From Pogonophryne albipinna (lineage: Eukaryota > Chordata > Actinopteri > Perciformes > Artedidraconidae): a stretch of 64,000 nucleotides of DNA. The DNA is taken from assembly GCA_028583405.1 (NCBI GenBank), contig CM053256.1, positions 10,614,494 through 10,678,493 on the forward strand. Direction: 5' to 3'. The position numbers and the translations under genes are program-made. A model generated the notes under the pieces. The model ran no database searches. It saw only the letters and a program-made list of their open reading frames with translations, and was not told the DNA's origin. This document shows, piece after piece, positions 10,890 through 24,905 of this stretch. How positions within the stretch are numbered: the stretch's first letter is position 1; every line of letters begins with the position of its first letter.

Positions 10890-11831
10890 TAAGGTGACCA
10901 GATTTTCAAAATTAAAACCGGGGACATTTTGAGTTTTGCGGTCAAAATATCACTAACATATCCAATTTTCTTCACTGTTAAAGAAAAAAGGGAGACTATT
11001 CTGGTTCAATTTAATTTGAACATTTTAACTGTTGGATACAAACAGAAGGACGATAGCTCATATATGAGACTTCCAAGGTCTTTTATTTTGAAACTGTACA
11101 TCAGATTGTCCAGATTCTCTCGGAGTGATTAGATGGGGTGTCCTGCTATCACCCTGAAGTGAAATAAGTATTTGATTGACTTCGAATGACTCTTTGATTA
11201 TGGACCGTTTCCATAAAATAATAATCAAAATATAGATGGACAATAGATCTAATTTGAGATTTTAAATAGCATACATTTTAAATTGTGCTTCAGAAAGTAA
11301 TGTTATTTTAGGAGTGTTGTGAGATGGTGTCAACATTAATTGAAATTAGTCACCCAGTGGAAATATCAGATATGTCTTCATAACTGTATACTTACATTCA
11401 CTCAGTTATAATGTGGTAGTTATACGTAGTTTGTTTTAAATTATTATTGATCACATTATATAGTACATATTTCTTAATTTAAGCTCCAGTATATATGAAT
11501 ATGTTTGGTGTGTTTTTTAGGTATATTTGTTATTGACCAAGTAAACGCTTTTATTTTGAAGGCAGTTTTTACAGGCCTCTACCGTAATGCATAGGATATT
11601 CGCGCACCGCAATACAACGTGCGGGCTGGCTTGACTGTGTTTTCCGAAGTGGGGGCTGGCTTGACCACAGTCTGTTTACCCAGTGTTTCCTGACATGAAA
11701 CGTTTTATTTCACCTTGCTTTGTGTTTTTAACGTATAAAAAACGGGGACATTTCCGGGGACGGTTTCAACCGGGGACAGGCCAATACAAACGGGGACTGT
11801 CCCCGGAAAACGGGGACGTCTGGTCACCCTA
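10890..11831 (+). mobile_element. Complete non-autonomous hAT element with 8-bp target duplication
   Basis: Left end TAAGGTGACCAGA and right end TCTGGTCACCCTA form terminal inverted repeats, TA(A/G)GGTGACCAGA. Both ends carry an inner CCGGGGACA-type inverted motif, near 10918 and in multiple copies at 11742-11816. The 8-bp sequence CCTTAGCC flanks the element exactly on both sides (10882-10889 and 11832-11839), the target-site duplication expected of hAT transposases. The ends recall the Arthur/Tip100 type of hAT (from memory). No transposase frame is visible in 942 bp, so it was mobilised in trans. Confidence 0.9.
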
Positions 11832-12204
11832 CCTTAGCCTTGTCATTTTTATTAGCCTTAACATGAAATAACATTAAGTAACCCGAAATGTTAAACAGTG
11901 AGAGTAGTAGTCATATTTCGTGAACCCTTTGAAAGAGTACTGTCACACCGGTGTGATCATTCTATAATACACCATTTAAGTCTGGGGGAGAAATGCTAAT
12001 GCTACATTAGCATCGGCGATCTTTTCTACTTCATGCTATCTGCACAAATGGTTGACATTAAACATTAAAAATATCAGGCAGTTCAGAGAGTATCAAAGGA
12101 AGGCAGGCAGCTTTGCATGACATTCTTCTGGACGTGTTTCATTGTGGTGATAGTGAGGGTAGTCAATCGTTTTGTTGACAAGACAGTAGTGACGGCCATC
12201 TTGG

Positions 12205-12465
12205 TGACGTGTGTTGTTGTGCGAGACCAGAGATGTAGTTCATTCAGCGTTTCACACAAAAAAATGTGTTACTTCACAGTTTTACGACACATTTTTCTTT
12301 TTTTTACTTGCGAAATTATTTTTTAAATTGAAAAACATCATGTGTAATTCGTGGCACAATTCAAACGGGATCGAAAGATAATCTTTCTCTCTCCATTGAC
12401 TTCAATACATAATTTTTCCGAAATAAGGTCCCATGGAGGTCCACCGGAAGGGGAGGGACTTCGCC
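12205..12465 (-). repeat. Right arm of dispersed inverted repeat pair
   Basis: Reverse-complement counterpart of 8929-9150. Shared blocks include ggaccttatttcggaaaaat, gatcccgtttgaattgtgcc, and gtcgtaaaactgtgaag. It carries an extra insert of about 25 bp (agtcaatggagagagaaag region) relative to the left arm. Confidence 0.75.
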
Positions 12466-12487
12466 AGTACAGTATTACTGTATATCA

Positions 12488-12565
12488 GTATAAAAAAAAG
12501 TTGTGTACTTGTGAAAAAAAGTGTTTTACTTGTAAAAAAAAGTTGTGTACTTGTAAAACCTATGC
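12488..12565. repeat. Three-unit 21-bp tandem repeat
   Basis: Three successive units of about 21 bp, each an A-run followed by GTTGTGTACTTGT or GTGTTTTACTTGT. Looser copies (ttgtaaaacct, ttgcaaacca) continue to about 12740. The tract abuts the right inverted-repeat arm and may be internal to that repeat family. Confidence 0.75.
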
Positions 12566-15500
12566 TGAATTTGTCTCTGAAACATGATTTATTAGAAAAA
12601 TGTTATGTGTTTATTTGATAGATACGTTTTTTCTTTGCAAAACTAAATGCATTAGTTTGTAGATGGTGTTTTGTATTTGCAAACCACATTGTGTTTGTTA
12701 GTGAATCATGAGGCATTTGTAAAACCTGTTTAGTTTGTTTGTGGAGTTATGGCAAGAAATTAGCTCCATACTAACGGAACTAAATGGGATAAGTACGGGT
12801 AAAAGTACTCCGGTGTGAACGCGCCTATTGAGTGAATTGAACAAATCTGGGGCTGTCGAGACATGTTGTAATTTTTAGAGTAGGGCCTAAAAACCATAAA
12901 ATGGAACTATCAAAACTTGCTGAAGAGGAGGTCACTAGAAAAACTACTCTTTGAACTGTAGTTGATATTGTTCCTGCTTTTGTGCAGGGTATATTTTGTC
13001 CTGACTGAATTCCACACTGAGTTGCCATTTTTGCCAGACAGAAAACACATCTCATATGAATTGTGAGTTAATTTTTGGTATCATTATTTCCTGACTGACA
13101 AATAGAATGTTACAAATCAAGTTAATGTGTGTTGTCCTTACTGCATTTAAACCTAATTATCTGGCAATAAAGAATAGCAGTGACAGGTTGAGTGTCTGCT
13201 GCCGCTGTGTAGAACTGTTTAACCTCTGCAGGCTTGTCTGAGTTGTCAGATTTATGAGAGGAAGTTAACGCCTTTGCATAAAAAGTGCACCTAGGCTTTA
13301 TTGTCTCAGTTATTAGAGCACAGCTGTAGTATATAAAGTGGCATAGCATCTTTAGACCTCCTGTATAGTGCTGATGACAATATGGTTGGCATATTGCAGA
13401 GAAACACTCTGAACTCTGGATTATCACAAAGCAGAAGTGAAAAGTGATTGTGTCAGTTTGAATGAGCTCTCTATGTCTACGGCCAAGGGAACAGCACTCA
13501 GCTCTCTGGTGACACAGGAGAAAGAGGAAAGCAGAGAAACAGAGGAAGGCTTTTATCTTCGTGTCACCAAATCTGCTCCAACTGTACGTCAGAGTGCAAG
13601 CGAGGACGGGGAGAGGAGGGGGTGCGGGGGAGAGGATTGCAGGCGCAATGGCAGGGTGCTCAATGGTGGCATTCTTCCCTTTCTGAAGAGACACACACAA
13701 CTCACACACATACACAGCAACACCAGGGGGATTCCCCCTGGGAGTACCCAAGTGAAGTAATACAACCCATCACTGCCTTATCACACCACTGCCCAAAGAC
13801 AGGAGGGAAGTAGTTCCCTGAGCCACGGCACAGGAGGTATACTGTATATCACTCAGGGATTGTGAGCCATTATGTGATGCTATCATGATGTGTTTTTACA
13901 CTTTGTGTGTTTGTGTATGTGTTTCCCATCAGAGGTATGGAAGGGTAATGTGCAGCAGTTTGTTTCGTAATGTTCTGTAGTTTCCCTCGCTTGTTTGTTT
14001 GCAGATTTATCCCCTTTTTTAATTATTGCCCCGCTATGAAATTTAACGACATGATTCACTGCTCTATACATTTTGAAGGGTGTGTGGCAGTGTATGTAAA
14101 ACCTGGCCCCATGTTGTTTTTTTTAGGTTAATTAGGTGTTTGTTTATCTGTGTTTATGTACTGTATATGTTTTTATACAGTAAGGGCCTCCTCCATGCAG
14201 CAATATCTTATACTCAAGGTTGAAGCATAAGCGTGATAGTCAAACAACCTGTTCAGTGAGATGTGGGAGTGGGTACATTTGCATGCTTACAAAGGAATAT
14301 TTCCTTTTAAACTTCTGCATTGGTGCTGTCCACTTGAGTATGCATGGAGGCATGATCTGACGGAGAGCAACGGTTGCAGTGTCTTTCTGGTGTGCGATTC
14401 TCTAACAATTAGGATATGAATAAGTGCATTGTATCTGTATATAATGCATCAATACAATTGGAGGTGGAATACAATCTCTGTATTATTCATTGTGATATAA
14501 AGCAGCTTATCATTAAACCTGGCTTGACTACTTGTAATAACTATAACTGTGTGTGGAAAGTGTGTCTACACCCTTCTTGTTATAGTGGCAGACAAAGCAA
14601 ATATCTCCATTATTAGCCAGTCATCGCTATTTGCTAGGGCGGATGCGCGAGTCACAGACGGTATTCAATCAAATGGATAAATGTATTTGTTCCTTGTTAA
14701 ATTAGATGCTTCAGTTACTGTAGGTCATCAAGTTGTGTGGTTGGGTTTGGTCTGTTGATGGATGGGGCTACACACAGATCAAACACATGGGGAACAACAA
14801 GGATCATGTGCATGACTGGGCCCTGAAAAAGTGCAAGTGTTGACAATTGTTGATGTACAAAAGTAAGGTTACTTATTTACATCCTGGTATACTGGACAGA
14901 GCAGATCTACAGCGAGCCCTCCACGCATGCACTTTTCAACAACAGAAATCAAAATAAAAGTATTATATTTCCTAATGCATGTCTGAGCCTGGTCTATAAA
15001 CCAATGATGCATACGAATTTGCATATTCAGAATATACCTTCGTGTGCCAAATACAGAACTGTGCCAAGTTTCAGCCTAAAAAAACAAAGTACAAATATTA
15101 AGCAATCTCTGTATTGAGTAATGGCATCAGATGAAACATTTTCAGGACATGCCTCACAGGTGTTTATGGTTTTGGACTCTTTACGAACAACTAATCTGTT
15201 TTCCAACTATGGTATGCTTGTTGTCACTTTAGTTATCTTGCATTTAAAAAGAAAGTGCACCTGCAAATCCGATGCATTGCAATTTACCTGTTATGTGAGG
15301 TTAGGTTACTAGACATAATTCATTGGTTCATTCCTTTGCTTATAGGCTTACAACTTAATTACCAGTGGTTAAGTGTATGTGGGTGTAATTTGTAAGATAG
15401 TGTGTAGAAATATGTGAACAGTCGGCATATGAGTCACCTCAGTGGCAGTTGTTTTAAGGCCATAGAATGTAAGATTTGTCATTTGAGTGTTTCACATCAC

Positions 15501-16907
15501 AGGATTCCCCCTGTTTAGATCGAAATACCATATACTGTAACAAACGGGCAGGCTCCCCTTGAGGTTGAGATTCAGGAGGTGTCCACTTGAACAGACATGG
15601 TGAGCAGTGCATCAAGGGATGGGGGATTAACCTAATATTCACATTCATAAACATGCTGGAAATGACCCTGAATGATACTGTGGATGATATTTTTTTAAAG
15701 TTTGGGGAATTCAGCATTTTCTGTGAGAAACAGTTGCCCTTTCACAGTTGGGCACTGCTTTGGGTAGACACTTGCAACATATGTTTGAATGCCCACTGCC
15801 CCACTCCCACAACTTCAGCGCTTAGGTATCTGCCCGAAAGCTCATAACTGCAGTTCATTTAATTAATATAAAGGATTGAGAAGTGATGACATTTTGGTAG
15901 CTGAGTCAGTGTCATCGTTGTCCTTCAGATATTCAACACTTGAGCAGAATGTGTTGTGTGTATTCTGTGACTTTTATTCTGCGTATTAGGCCTAAATATG
16001 TGCTTTGTGTTTGACGCTTTGCTTCGGCTCACAGTAATGTTATCCTGGGTCACACATTGACCACATGGACATTTCCACGGGGAGACACACGTATACATGC
16101 CCGTACACACACATACACACACACTTACAGATAAACAAGTGGTTGCATTTCTGCATGAGTCACAGTCGTGGGCAGAGGTGGAAAGTTTCCTTGTTTGGGC
16201 TATTCCCCCCTGCTGACACTTTTGATACTTTCTGAAGTGTCGGATGTGTTGCTAATGCAACTTGTAGTGGACAGTGGCTTCAGCTCATACTTGCTGAGAC
16301 TACAAACCTGACCTGAATACCTTCCTTCTCTATTTGCTCGCTGAGAACAAGACACATACCAAACGGTTAAAAAATAGCAGCTAAGAGGATACTGCTTTAA
16401 ATAATACATTATATATATGATTATTATATTTCTAATTATAATTATTATTATATTAAATTAATAATATGAAAAAATACTTTCTCAACACATGCTTTTTTAA
16501 AGACAAATATATAGCTTGTTCTTAAGTAATACTTTATGCAATTTAACTAAAGCTGCAATTATCAGTCCATTCATTGATAAGTTAATCAAAACATTTCTAT
16601 TTGAAATTATTCAATCTTTGTCAAGCAAACTACCAACTATTTACTAGTTCTATTCATAATAAGTTAATCATTGTTTGTTTTGGTATGTTAGTTTCAGCAC
16701 TAGTTTTAGATTTTGAGAGAATAAATCTGCACAGGGAAAATGAAAGAGCAAAACATGCCCCTCTTCCATAACCACTGAGGTGCGGTTGAGCATAACCCTG
16801 AAACTTAATCTGCTCCAGTTTAGCTACACACTGTGGTTGTACAGCCACTCCAGGTGTGAAAATGTAGCCACGTCAACATGGTGTTCCTGGAAAAAAGAGA
16901 GTGAAAT
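12566..16907. other. No supported gene
   Basis: Mostly unique, AT-rich sequence. The longest frame (13122-13751, minus, about 209 residues) has no domain I recognise and is overlapped by a plus-strand frame, so it is likely chance. No RNA gene or well-formed repeat was found, apart from short CA-rich spots. Confidence 0.5.
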
Positions 16908-17001
16908 TGATATTCTGTACAAACTGTGAAGACCACTGAGACAAATGTAACATTTGTGATATTGGGCTATATAAATAAACATTGATTGATTGATTGATTG
17001 A
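16908..17001 (+). mobile_element. Short 3' tail copy of the L2 LINE
   Basis: About 94 bp matching the last part of the LINE at 9220-10750, from tgatattctgtacaaactgtg through gggctatataaataaacatt to a tail of ATTG units. Only two or so substitutions are visible over the shared stretch. It is a severely 5'-truncated insertion of the same or a very close family. Confidence 0.9.
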
Positions 17002-17650
17002 AATTGCTCTCAGAAAAGTCGACCAAAGAAAGGTTGAGAAAGCAATTTTACAGTATTGTACCTCATTGATGCTAAAGGAACACACATATTTAATGGTGTG
17101 TTGTATCATCACAGTATTTAGTTAACTTTGCATATTAGCTGTCCGCTAATGTTCAGTTTTGTCACTGACTATAATTATATGTATTCCCAATGCATTTATT
17201 TGTATCCATCTAAGGGTTAACAAATACTGACAACTCTACCAGCCATGCACTATCTTTCTCAAAGTGTATGAATGAAATGCTTGAAAGGTTGTGCAGAATC
17301 TATTGTTAATGAGAAGTAATGTATGAGGCTTTATAAACTTCAGGTATGTGCAGCTTAGCTTAGAGAGAGGGAACAGCAAATGTCATCTTGTAAAGAGGAA
17401 CCTGTCTGATCATGTCTTCAGCCTGTGGCTGTCTGTGAACATGCACATTTGTATATGTCTGTGGGTTCTTGCATACACATATCATTTAAAAATGTTGTTT
17501 ACAAGGTGACTCATCAAGTGTCATCATTTCTTTATCAAACCCATTAACCTTAGACTTGCTGTGTGGGTGGACTATTGCAAATAGATCTTCTAACACGTTA
17601 CTTACCTTTCTTAACCTTTATGGATGATTGACCTTTAGGGATCTACAGGT
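17002..17650. other. No supported gene
   Basis: Unique-looking AT-rich sequence; nothing recognised. Confidence 0.5.
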
Positions 17651-17683
17651 ACCAACAGCTTTCAGATTTGTTAAGCTGTTGGT
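17651..17683. repeat. Perfect 11-bp stem hairpin
   Basis: ACCAACAGCTT (17651-17661) pairs exactly with AAGCTGTTGGT (17673-17683) around an 11-nt loop. It lies immediately before a second, longer hairpin. Confidence 0.8.
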
Positions 17684-17688
17684 GATTG

Positions 17689-17976
17689 CTGCAAATATTC
17701 AAATACTTTTTAAAATATAAGACTCACAGCTGGTTCATGCAGATTAAAACTCATGAGAACCCCTTGCTCTATGAATTTCCACTGAAACCTTATTTTCATT
17801 CAATGAGGTTTCAGTGGAAATTATGTGGTTGTTGCAAATATTCAAATATTCAAAAAATATAAGATTCACAGCTAACCTTAACATTTAATATTTAGGGTGT
17901 TTTCAAAATGTTCACATATTTTGGTTCAAGTAGATTAAAAGAGAACTCCTCGCTCTATGAATTTCCACTGAAACCA
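17689..17976. repeat. Degenerate tandem duplication containing a hairpin
   Basis: Two related units. Each begins near tgcaaatattcaaata (about 17690 and 17833), passes through aaaatataaga(c/t)tcacagct, and ends with gctctatgaatttccactg aaacc (17766-17789 and 17952-17975). The first unit is followed by the reverse complement of its end, forming the hairpin at 17774-17822. It may be a MITE-like element or local duplication; no family is recognised. Confidence 0.7.
17774..17822. repeat. 17-bp perfect stem hairpin, extendable
   Basis: The arms at 17774-17790 (AATTTCCACTGAAACCT) and 17806-17822 are exact reverse complements. One wobble and three more pairs extend the stem to about 21 bp with a loop of about 7 nt. 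Length and shape resemble a short precursor-type hairpin, but no function can be claimed. Confidence 0.85.
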
Positions 17977-19385
17977 ATGATTTAATGAAGAAATTACATT
18001 TGTTGTTCTTTTCTTCTATTTGCTACAAAATGCTCTCAGAATGAATATTGTTGAAAACATCACCAAAATGACAATACTAGACACATATTAATCAGTTATG
18101 GCAATTTGCAAACTTTTGGATGGTCTGACTTTAAAAGGGAAACCTGTCTTCTTTAAGGTTGTTCAAAGTTGTCCTTTTTAACAAAACTATCACATGACTT
18201 TATTTAGACTTTTTTTAGACTGCATCATAATTGGACAGTATGAAACCTATTGCAATCAGTCAAAACCAGAAACAAAACACTTTCACTTCTTATTTGGGTC
18301 AATGCATATATTTTTCAAATGAATATATTTATAACTATTTAAATGCAATACCTACGTACGTACACAGTTTTTTGTATACAATATCGTAAATAATAGATTA
18401 TACATCCTAGCAGGTTTGATCATTTAGGAATCTCTGAAAAACGTTATGCAGTCACCGTCAGGACTACCCGTTGTCGCTCTCGTGTAAGTCGTCTTCCTTT
18501 ACTCTCTTTTGAAAAGAAACTAAAAGTCAGTGTGCAACAATGTGATAAACTAATACAACACGGCGCCTCGTTTGTTCACAAGGATTCATTTTGTTACTTC
18601 AGTTGGCTTACACTCAGCCTTGACCTTTGTCTTTTAAAAAGTTCACCTTTTATGATTCACCGCATCTCAACTCTGACATTTAAATTTTACCCTCTTCTCA
18701 CGATAGAAACCTGGCGCTCAACAATACCTGTGCACGGGAATCTAACATATGCATCACGGCTTATCATGGCCACTGCGTGGGTACTAGCAATCCACATAAA
18801 AAAAAACATGGGTGCCATTGTGGTCTTCCCAGAAGCCACTAGTGCGGATTGAGAGACACTCCCATATATTTCCATAAGAAATACTTCCTCTGATGAAAGA
18901 GCAGCATCAGGAATTCCCTGCTGATGTAGGGCCAACTGCATACCTGAAGAGCTAGTATTTACGCATGCCGCTCCCCATGACTGGAGGGGCTGACTCTAGT
19001 GTAGGAGTGTGGGAGTGCAGTGCCCAGAAATGTGGCTATAATTTGTTTCTGGTGTAACATGTTAAGAGAAGTTGTGCCGCCTGTGTATAATTTCCAGGAA
19101 TATTGGAAATCTGTTTTATTGTAAGTACACCCACATCCAAACACCCACCTGCTGGTGCAATGACATGCTAGAGAAATTATATTTAAAAAACAAATGTCTT
19201 TTAGCATCATTTGAAGACGTACGATCTCAGCGTCCTTGCCGACACATTAAAAAGACCACATTATAAGCAGGCTGGAGTTTTTTTTTAGGCTTGAGGTTCT
19301 GCCTTCCTGATCTTTCTGTGATTGTAATACTAGGATCCACTGCTTGAAGTAACTTTGAAGCATGATATATATATATTTTATCCTG
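17977..19385. other. No supported gene
   Basis: AT-rich. Overlapping small frames at 18532-18941 on both strands show no motif. Nothing else recognised. Confidence 0.5.
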
Positions 19386-19420
19386 ATGTGAACTTGTTGT
19401 ATGATACAACAAGCTCACAT
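19386..19420. repeat. Near-perfect 35-bp palindrome
   Basis: The arms of 17 bp, atgtgaacttgttgtat and atacaacaagctcacat, flank a single central base (19403), with one mismatch. There is essentially no loop, so it is a cruciform-type palindrome rather than a hairpin precursor. Confidence 0.85.
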
Positions 19421-19440
19421 TCGTTACAGTTGTACTCTGC

Positions 19441-19560
19441 ATGTTTATGTTTATGTTTATTAAGGATCCCCATTAGCTTTTGCTCTCGACAAAAGCTACT
19501 CCATAAAGTTGGGTGACTAACAAAAAAGCAATGGTACAAATCAAAACAGCATAGGTAGAG
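19441..19560 (-). mobile_element. 5'-truncated LINE 3' end
   Basis: Reads gtttatgtttatgtttatt, a tandem tail, followed by aaggatccccattagctttt and a region with a small inverted repeat (agcttttg...caaaagct). From memory this is a very common fish LINE 3' terminus seen on the opposite strand, so the element reads leftward. The clade is not determined. Confidence 0.55.
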
Positions 19561-21955
<2,395 letters not shown>

Positions 21956-22128
21956 AGATGCCTTTTCCACAGTCAAGTTATTCCCTCACTTATGAACATA
22001 TCTGTTCTTTAGATAAGGTGTGCCTGGGACTTTTTTAATTCCTGGCGCTTTAGGTTTCTGTGTGTGTCTGGAAAGCTTGTGGAACAACAATTGTATGATT
22101 GTGTGTGTGTGTGTGTGACCTAGCATTA

Positions 22129-22376
22129 CTATACTTGTGGGGACCTAAATCTGTTTACACAGTCACGTGTGGGGACTCGCCTCCCTTATGGGGACAAATT
22201 GGAGGTCCCCATGAGAGGAATCATTCATTTTAGGGTGAAGACTTGATAAGTTTTAGGATTAGGATTAGGTTAAGGGTTAGGGTTAGGGTTAGGCATGTGT
22301 TGGTTATGGTTAAGGTTAGGATAAGTCTCCAGGAAATGCATGTCAGTCAATGTAATGTCCCCTGAAGTGATGTATA
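22129..22376. mobile_element. MITE-like repeat with internal telomere-like (GGGTTA)n
   Basis: Starts actatacttgtggggacc and ends ggaaatgcatgtcag...aatgtcccctgaagtgatgta. The ends are roughly inverted (GGGGAC / GTCCCC). The middle carries GTTAGG-type hexamers, with about three clean GGGTTA units at 22272-22293, between degenerate ones. From memory this arrangement is a widespread fish interspersed repeat. The telomere-like units are internal to it rather than a relic of a chromosome end. Confidence 0.6.
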
Positions 22377-22381
22377 CATGG

Positions 22382-22449
<68 letters not shown>

Positions 22450-22461
22450 TGTGTGTGTGTG
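22382..22461. repeat. (TA)n-(GT)n microsatellite
   Basis: A short TA run followed by about 35 GT units with one TAT interruption near 22441. Confidence 0.95.
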
Positions 22462-22986
22462 AGACGCCTTGGAAGCTCTCCTGGCCAGGTCTATGGAAAT
22501 GCTTCACTGCCCTGCTTTGCTCAGTGGGGACAGCGGTGGAAAGGAGGCTGGATAAATCAATGAATGGGGGGTGGGGGCTCTGATGGTTGGATGGAGAAAA
22601 AGGAAATGTTAAACTGTAATTCTGCCAGAAAGCAGCAGCAAAATGAGAGTGGAAACACTTTTTGCTTTCTTATTTAAACCAGAGCTCTTTTTTGTTCAAT
22701 GGCTGCAGTGTTTAAGTTGATGTGACAGGCTCCTGTCAGATCATGTCACAGTTAATTTTCTTTCTTAATTTTTGTTTTGTGATTGTTGATAATGCTTACA
22801 GTTCAAAATGAAGATGAGTTAGCCAAAACAAGCAGATCAAACTTCAAATGTTTTTGTTAAAGAGCTACAAACTGTGAATTAGCTGGTTTTTTTTGGTGGA
22901 TCCACCGCCGGATTGGAATATTTCAACAGATAAGTGATTACCATGAACTTTGGTAAATATTTTATTCTACGGAGCCACCCGGACTT

Positions 22987-24905
22987 TTCAATTCAATTCA
23001 ATTCAAAACCTTTATTTATCCAGGTAAAATCCCATTGAGATCAATGATCTCTTTTTCAAGGGAGACCTGCAGCAGTAGGTTCCACAAGAAGACATAAAAA
23101 CATAAACAACAGAACAACAAAAGGACATCATACAGCAAAATGTACAGGGATTACAATTTACATATTTAACCACATGTACAGGTACCAACAGCATCTGATT
23201 TTGTAGCATCCAACCGAGCTTTAAAAACATGTAATGGTACTAGCTTGGTAATTTTCCATTCTTTTTGCAGACTGTTCCATGTTAGTGGAGCTGCACATCT
23301 AAAAGCTTTCGGGAACTAAGACAGTCCTAGCACTTGGCACATTTAATAAAACCACAGCATGCGATCTCAGGCAATAAGTACTTTCAATTCGCAGAGAGAT
23401 CAGAGAGCAGATATAAGATGGTAGTTTATCCAACATGGCTTTGTAAATGAAAAAGTACCAGTGACTGAGCCTCCGTATAGTAAGTGATGGCATAACCGCC
23501 TTGGTATACAGGGTACAGTGATGCGTAAGTGCTTTACAATCTGTCAAAAATCTCAGTGCACTGTGATACGCAGCATCTAACTTGCTCAGGTAATTGGCAG
23601 GTGCATTCATATATAACAAATCACCATAGTCCAGCACAGGTAAAAAGGTCACAGTGACTAGCCTTTTCCTGGCCTCAAGTGAGAAACAGGACTTGTTCCT
23701 GAAAAAGAAACCTAGCCTAACCCTCAGTTTTTTAAGCAGGTTATTGACATGAAGTTTAAAAGTGAGACAATCATCAAGCCAGATACCAAGGTATTTATAA
23801 CAGGTAACCACTTCAAGTTTTATTCCTTGCGTAGTTACAATGTCTACAACAGGCTCTGGTGTCTTTTTTGCTTTTGAAAAGAGCATTACCTTGGTTTTAT
23901 CCACATTTAAAAGAAGCTTTAATTCAGAGAGCTGAGTCTGAATAGTGTTAAAAACAGCCTGAAATTTAACAACAGCCTCTTTAATGGAGGGACCTGCACA
24001 ATACATCACAGTATCATCCGCATAAAAATGTAAAGTAGCTTCATCCACATTATCACCTACGCTGTTAATATATATGGAGAATAAAAGTGGTCCTAAAACA
24101 GAATCTTGAGGAACACCATAAGAAATGTTTAACCACTCAGAAGACAGTTCATCAAAATGAACACATTGGGACCTTTCAGAGAGGTAGTTCACAAACCACC
24201 CCACTGCATGGCTGGATATGCCAATACTGAGTAGCCTCTGCTTTAAAATGCGATGATCAACGGTATCAAACGCTTTGGATAGGTCAATAAATAGAGCTGC
24301 ACAACTCTGCTTATTATCTAAATAACTAGTAATGTCATTTACCACTTTCATTGTCGCAGTGATGGTGCTGTGTTTTCTGAATCCTGACTGATGTTCAGAC
24401 AGGATATCATTTATACATAAAAACTCCTTTACTTGTTCACTCACAAGTCGTTCGAGCACCTTAGCCAGAACTGACAATTTAAAGATGGGCCTATAGTTAT
24501 TTAAAATAGTTGCCTCCCCTCCTTTCAGTAATAGCAAGACATAAGCAGACTTCCATACTTTTGGAATTGTATTTGTGCTGAGGATGAGGTTAAAAAGAGA
24601 AGTAAGAGGTGGAGCAATAAAATCTGCAGCTATCTTTAAAAAGAAAGGCTCTAAGTTGTCCGGGCCAGCCAGTTTCCTAGGATCTAACTTGGATAATGCT
24701 TCACGAACAATACCAATAGTTAAAGGAGTAAAACTGAAAGGGTTTTCCAGACCACATTGTTCAGAGTCAAGGATTGGAGCGTTCACAGAAGCAGAAGTAC
24801 AGTCAGTGACAGAATCAAACAGAGAGCCACAAGACACAAAATGCTTATTAAAGCAATTTAGCATAGTAGCCCTGTCTGATATAATGCCAGATGCTGTGGT
24901 TTCAT
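22987..24905 (-). mobile_element. Minus-strand non-LTR retrotransposon, 5'-truncated
   Basis: Read on the minus strand it holds a reverse transcriptase frame, a short 3' untranslated region, and a tail of TTGAA/AATTC units (plus-strand 22987-23005). The end sequence ...acctggataaataaaggttt followed by pentamer repeats is common in fish. The 5' break lies near 24905, before the endonuclease domain. The RT carries Jockey/I-group-like motifs; the exact clade is not assigned. Confidence 0.85.
23166..24864 (-). pseudogene. Reverse transcriptase with one-base frameshift near its C-terminus
   Basis: The main frame (24864 down to 23299) gives 521 residues. Motifs in order are NNYRPI at about 122-127, SGFRKHST at about 160-167, FIDLSKAFDTVDH at 192-204, GVPQDSVLGPLLF at 250-262 (usual GVPQGSVLGPLLF, one G-to-D change), the catalytic YADD at 281-284, and LNVDKTKVMLFS at about 319-330. 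It stops early at TAG (23301-23299) after VPESF. Skipping one T in the run there restores a conserved-looking tail of some 44 codons (FRCAAPLTWNSLQKEWK and onward) to a TAA at 23168-23166. The RT palm is intact, but the element has no endonuclease and is frameshifted, so it is inactive. Confidence 0.85.

Noticed and set aside
13122..13751. 209-codon minus-strand open frame
   Set aside because: No domain, signal or codon pattern; a plus-strand frame overlaps it (13437-13760), and the composition looks non-coding.
22272..22293. Interstitial telomere relic
   Set aside because: The hexamers sit inside a bounded interspersed repeat with variant units, so a chromosome-fusion origin is not supported.
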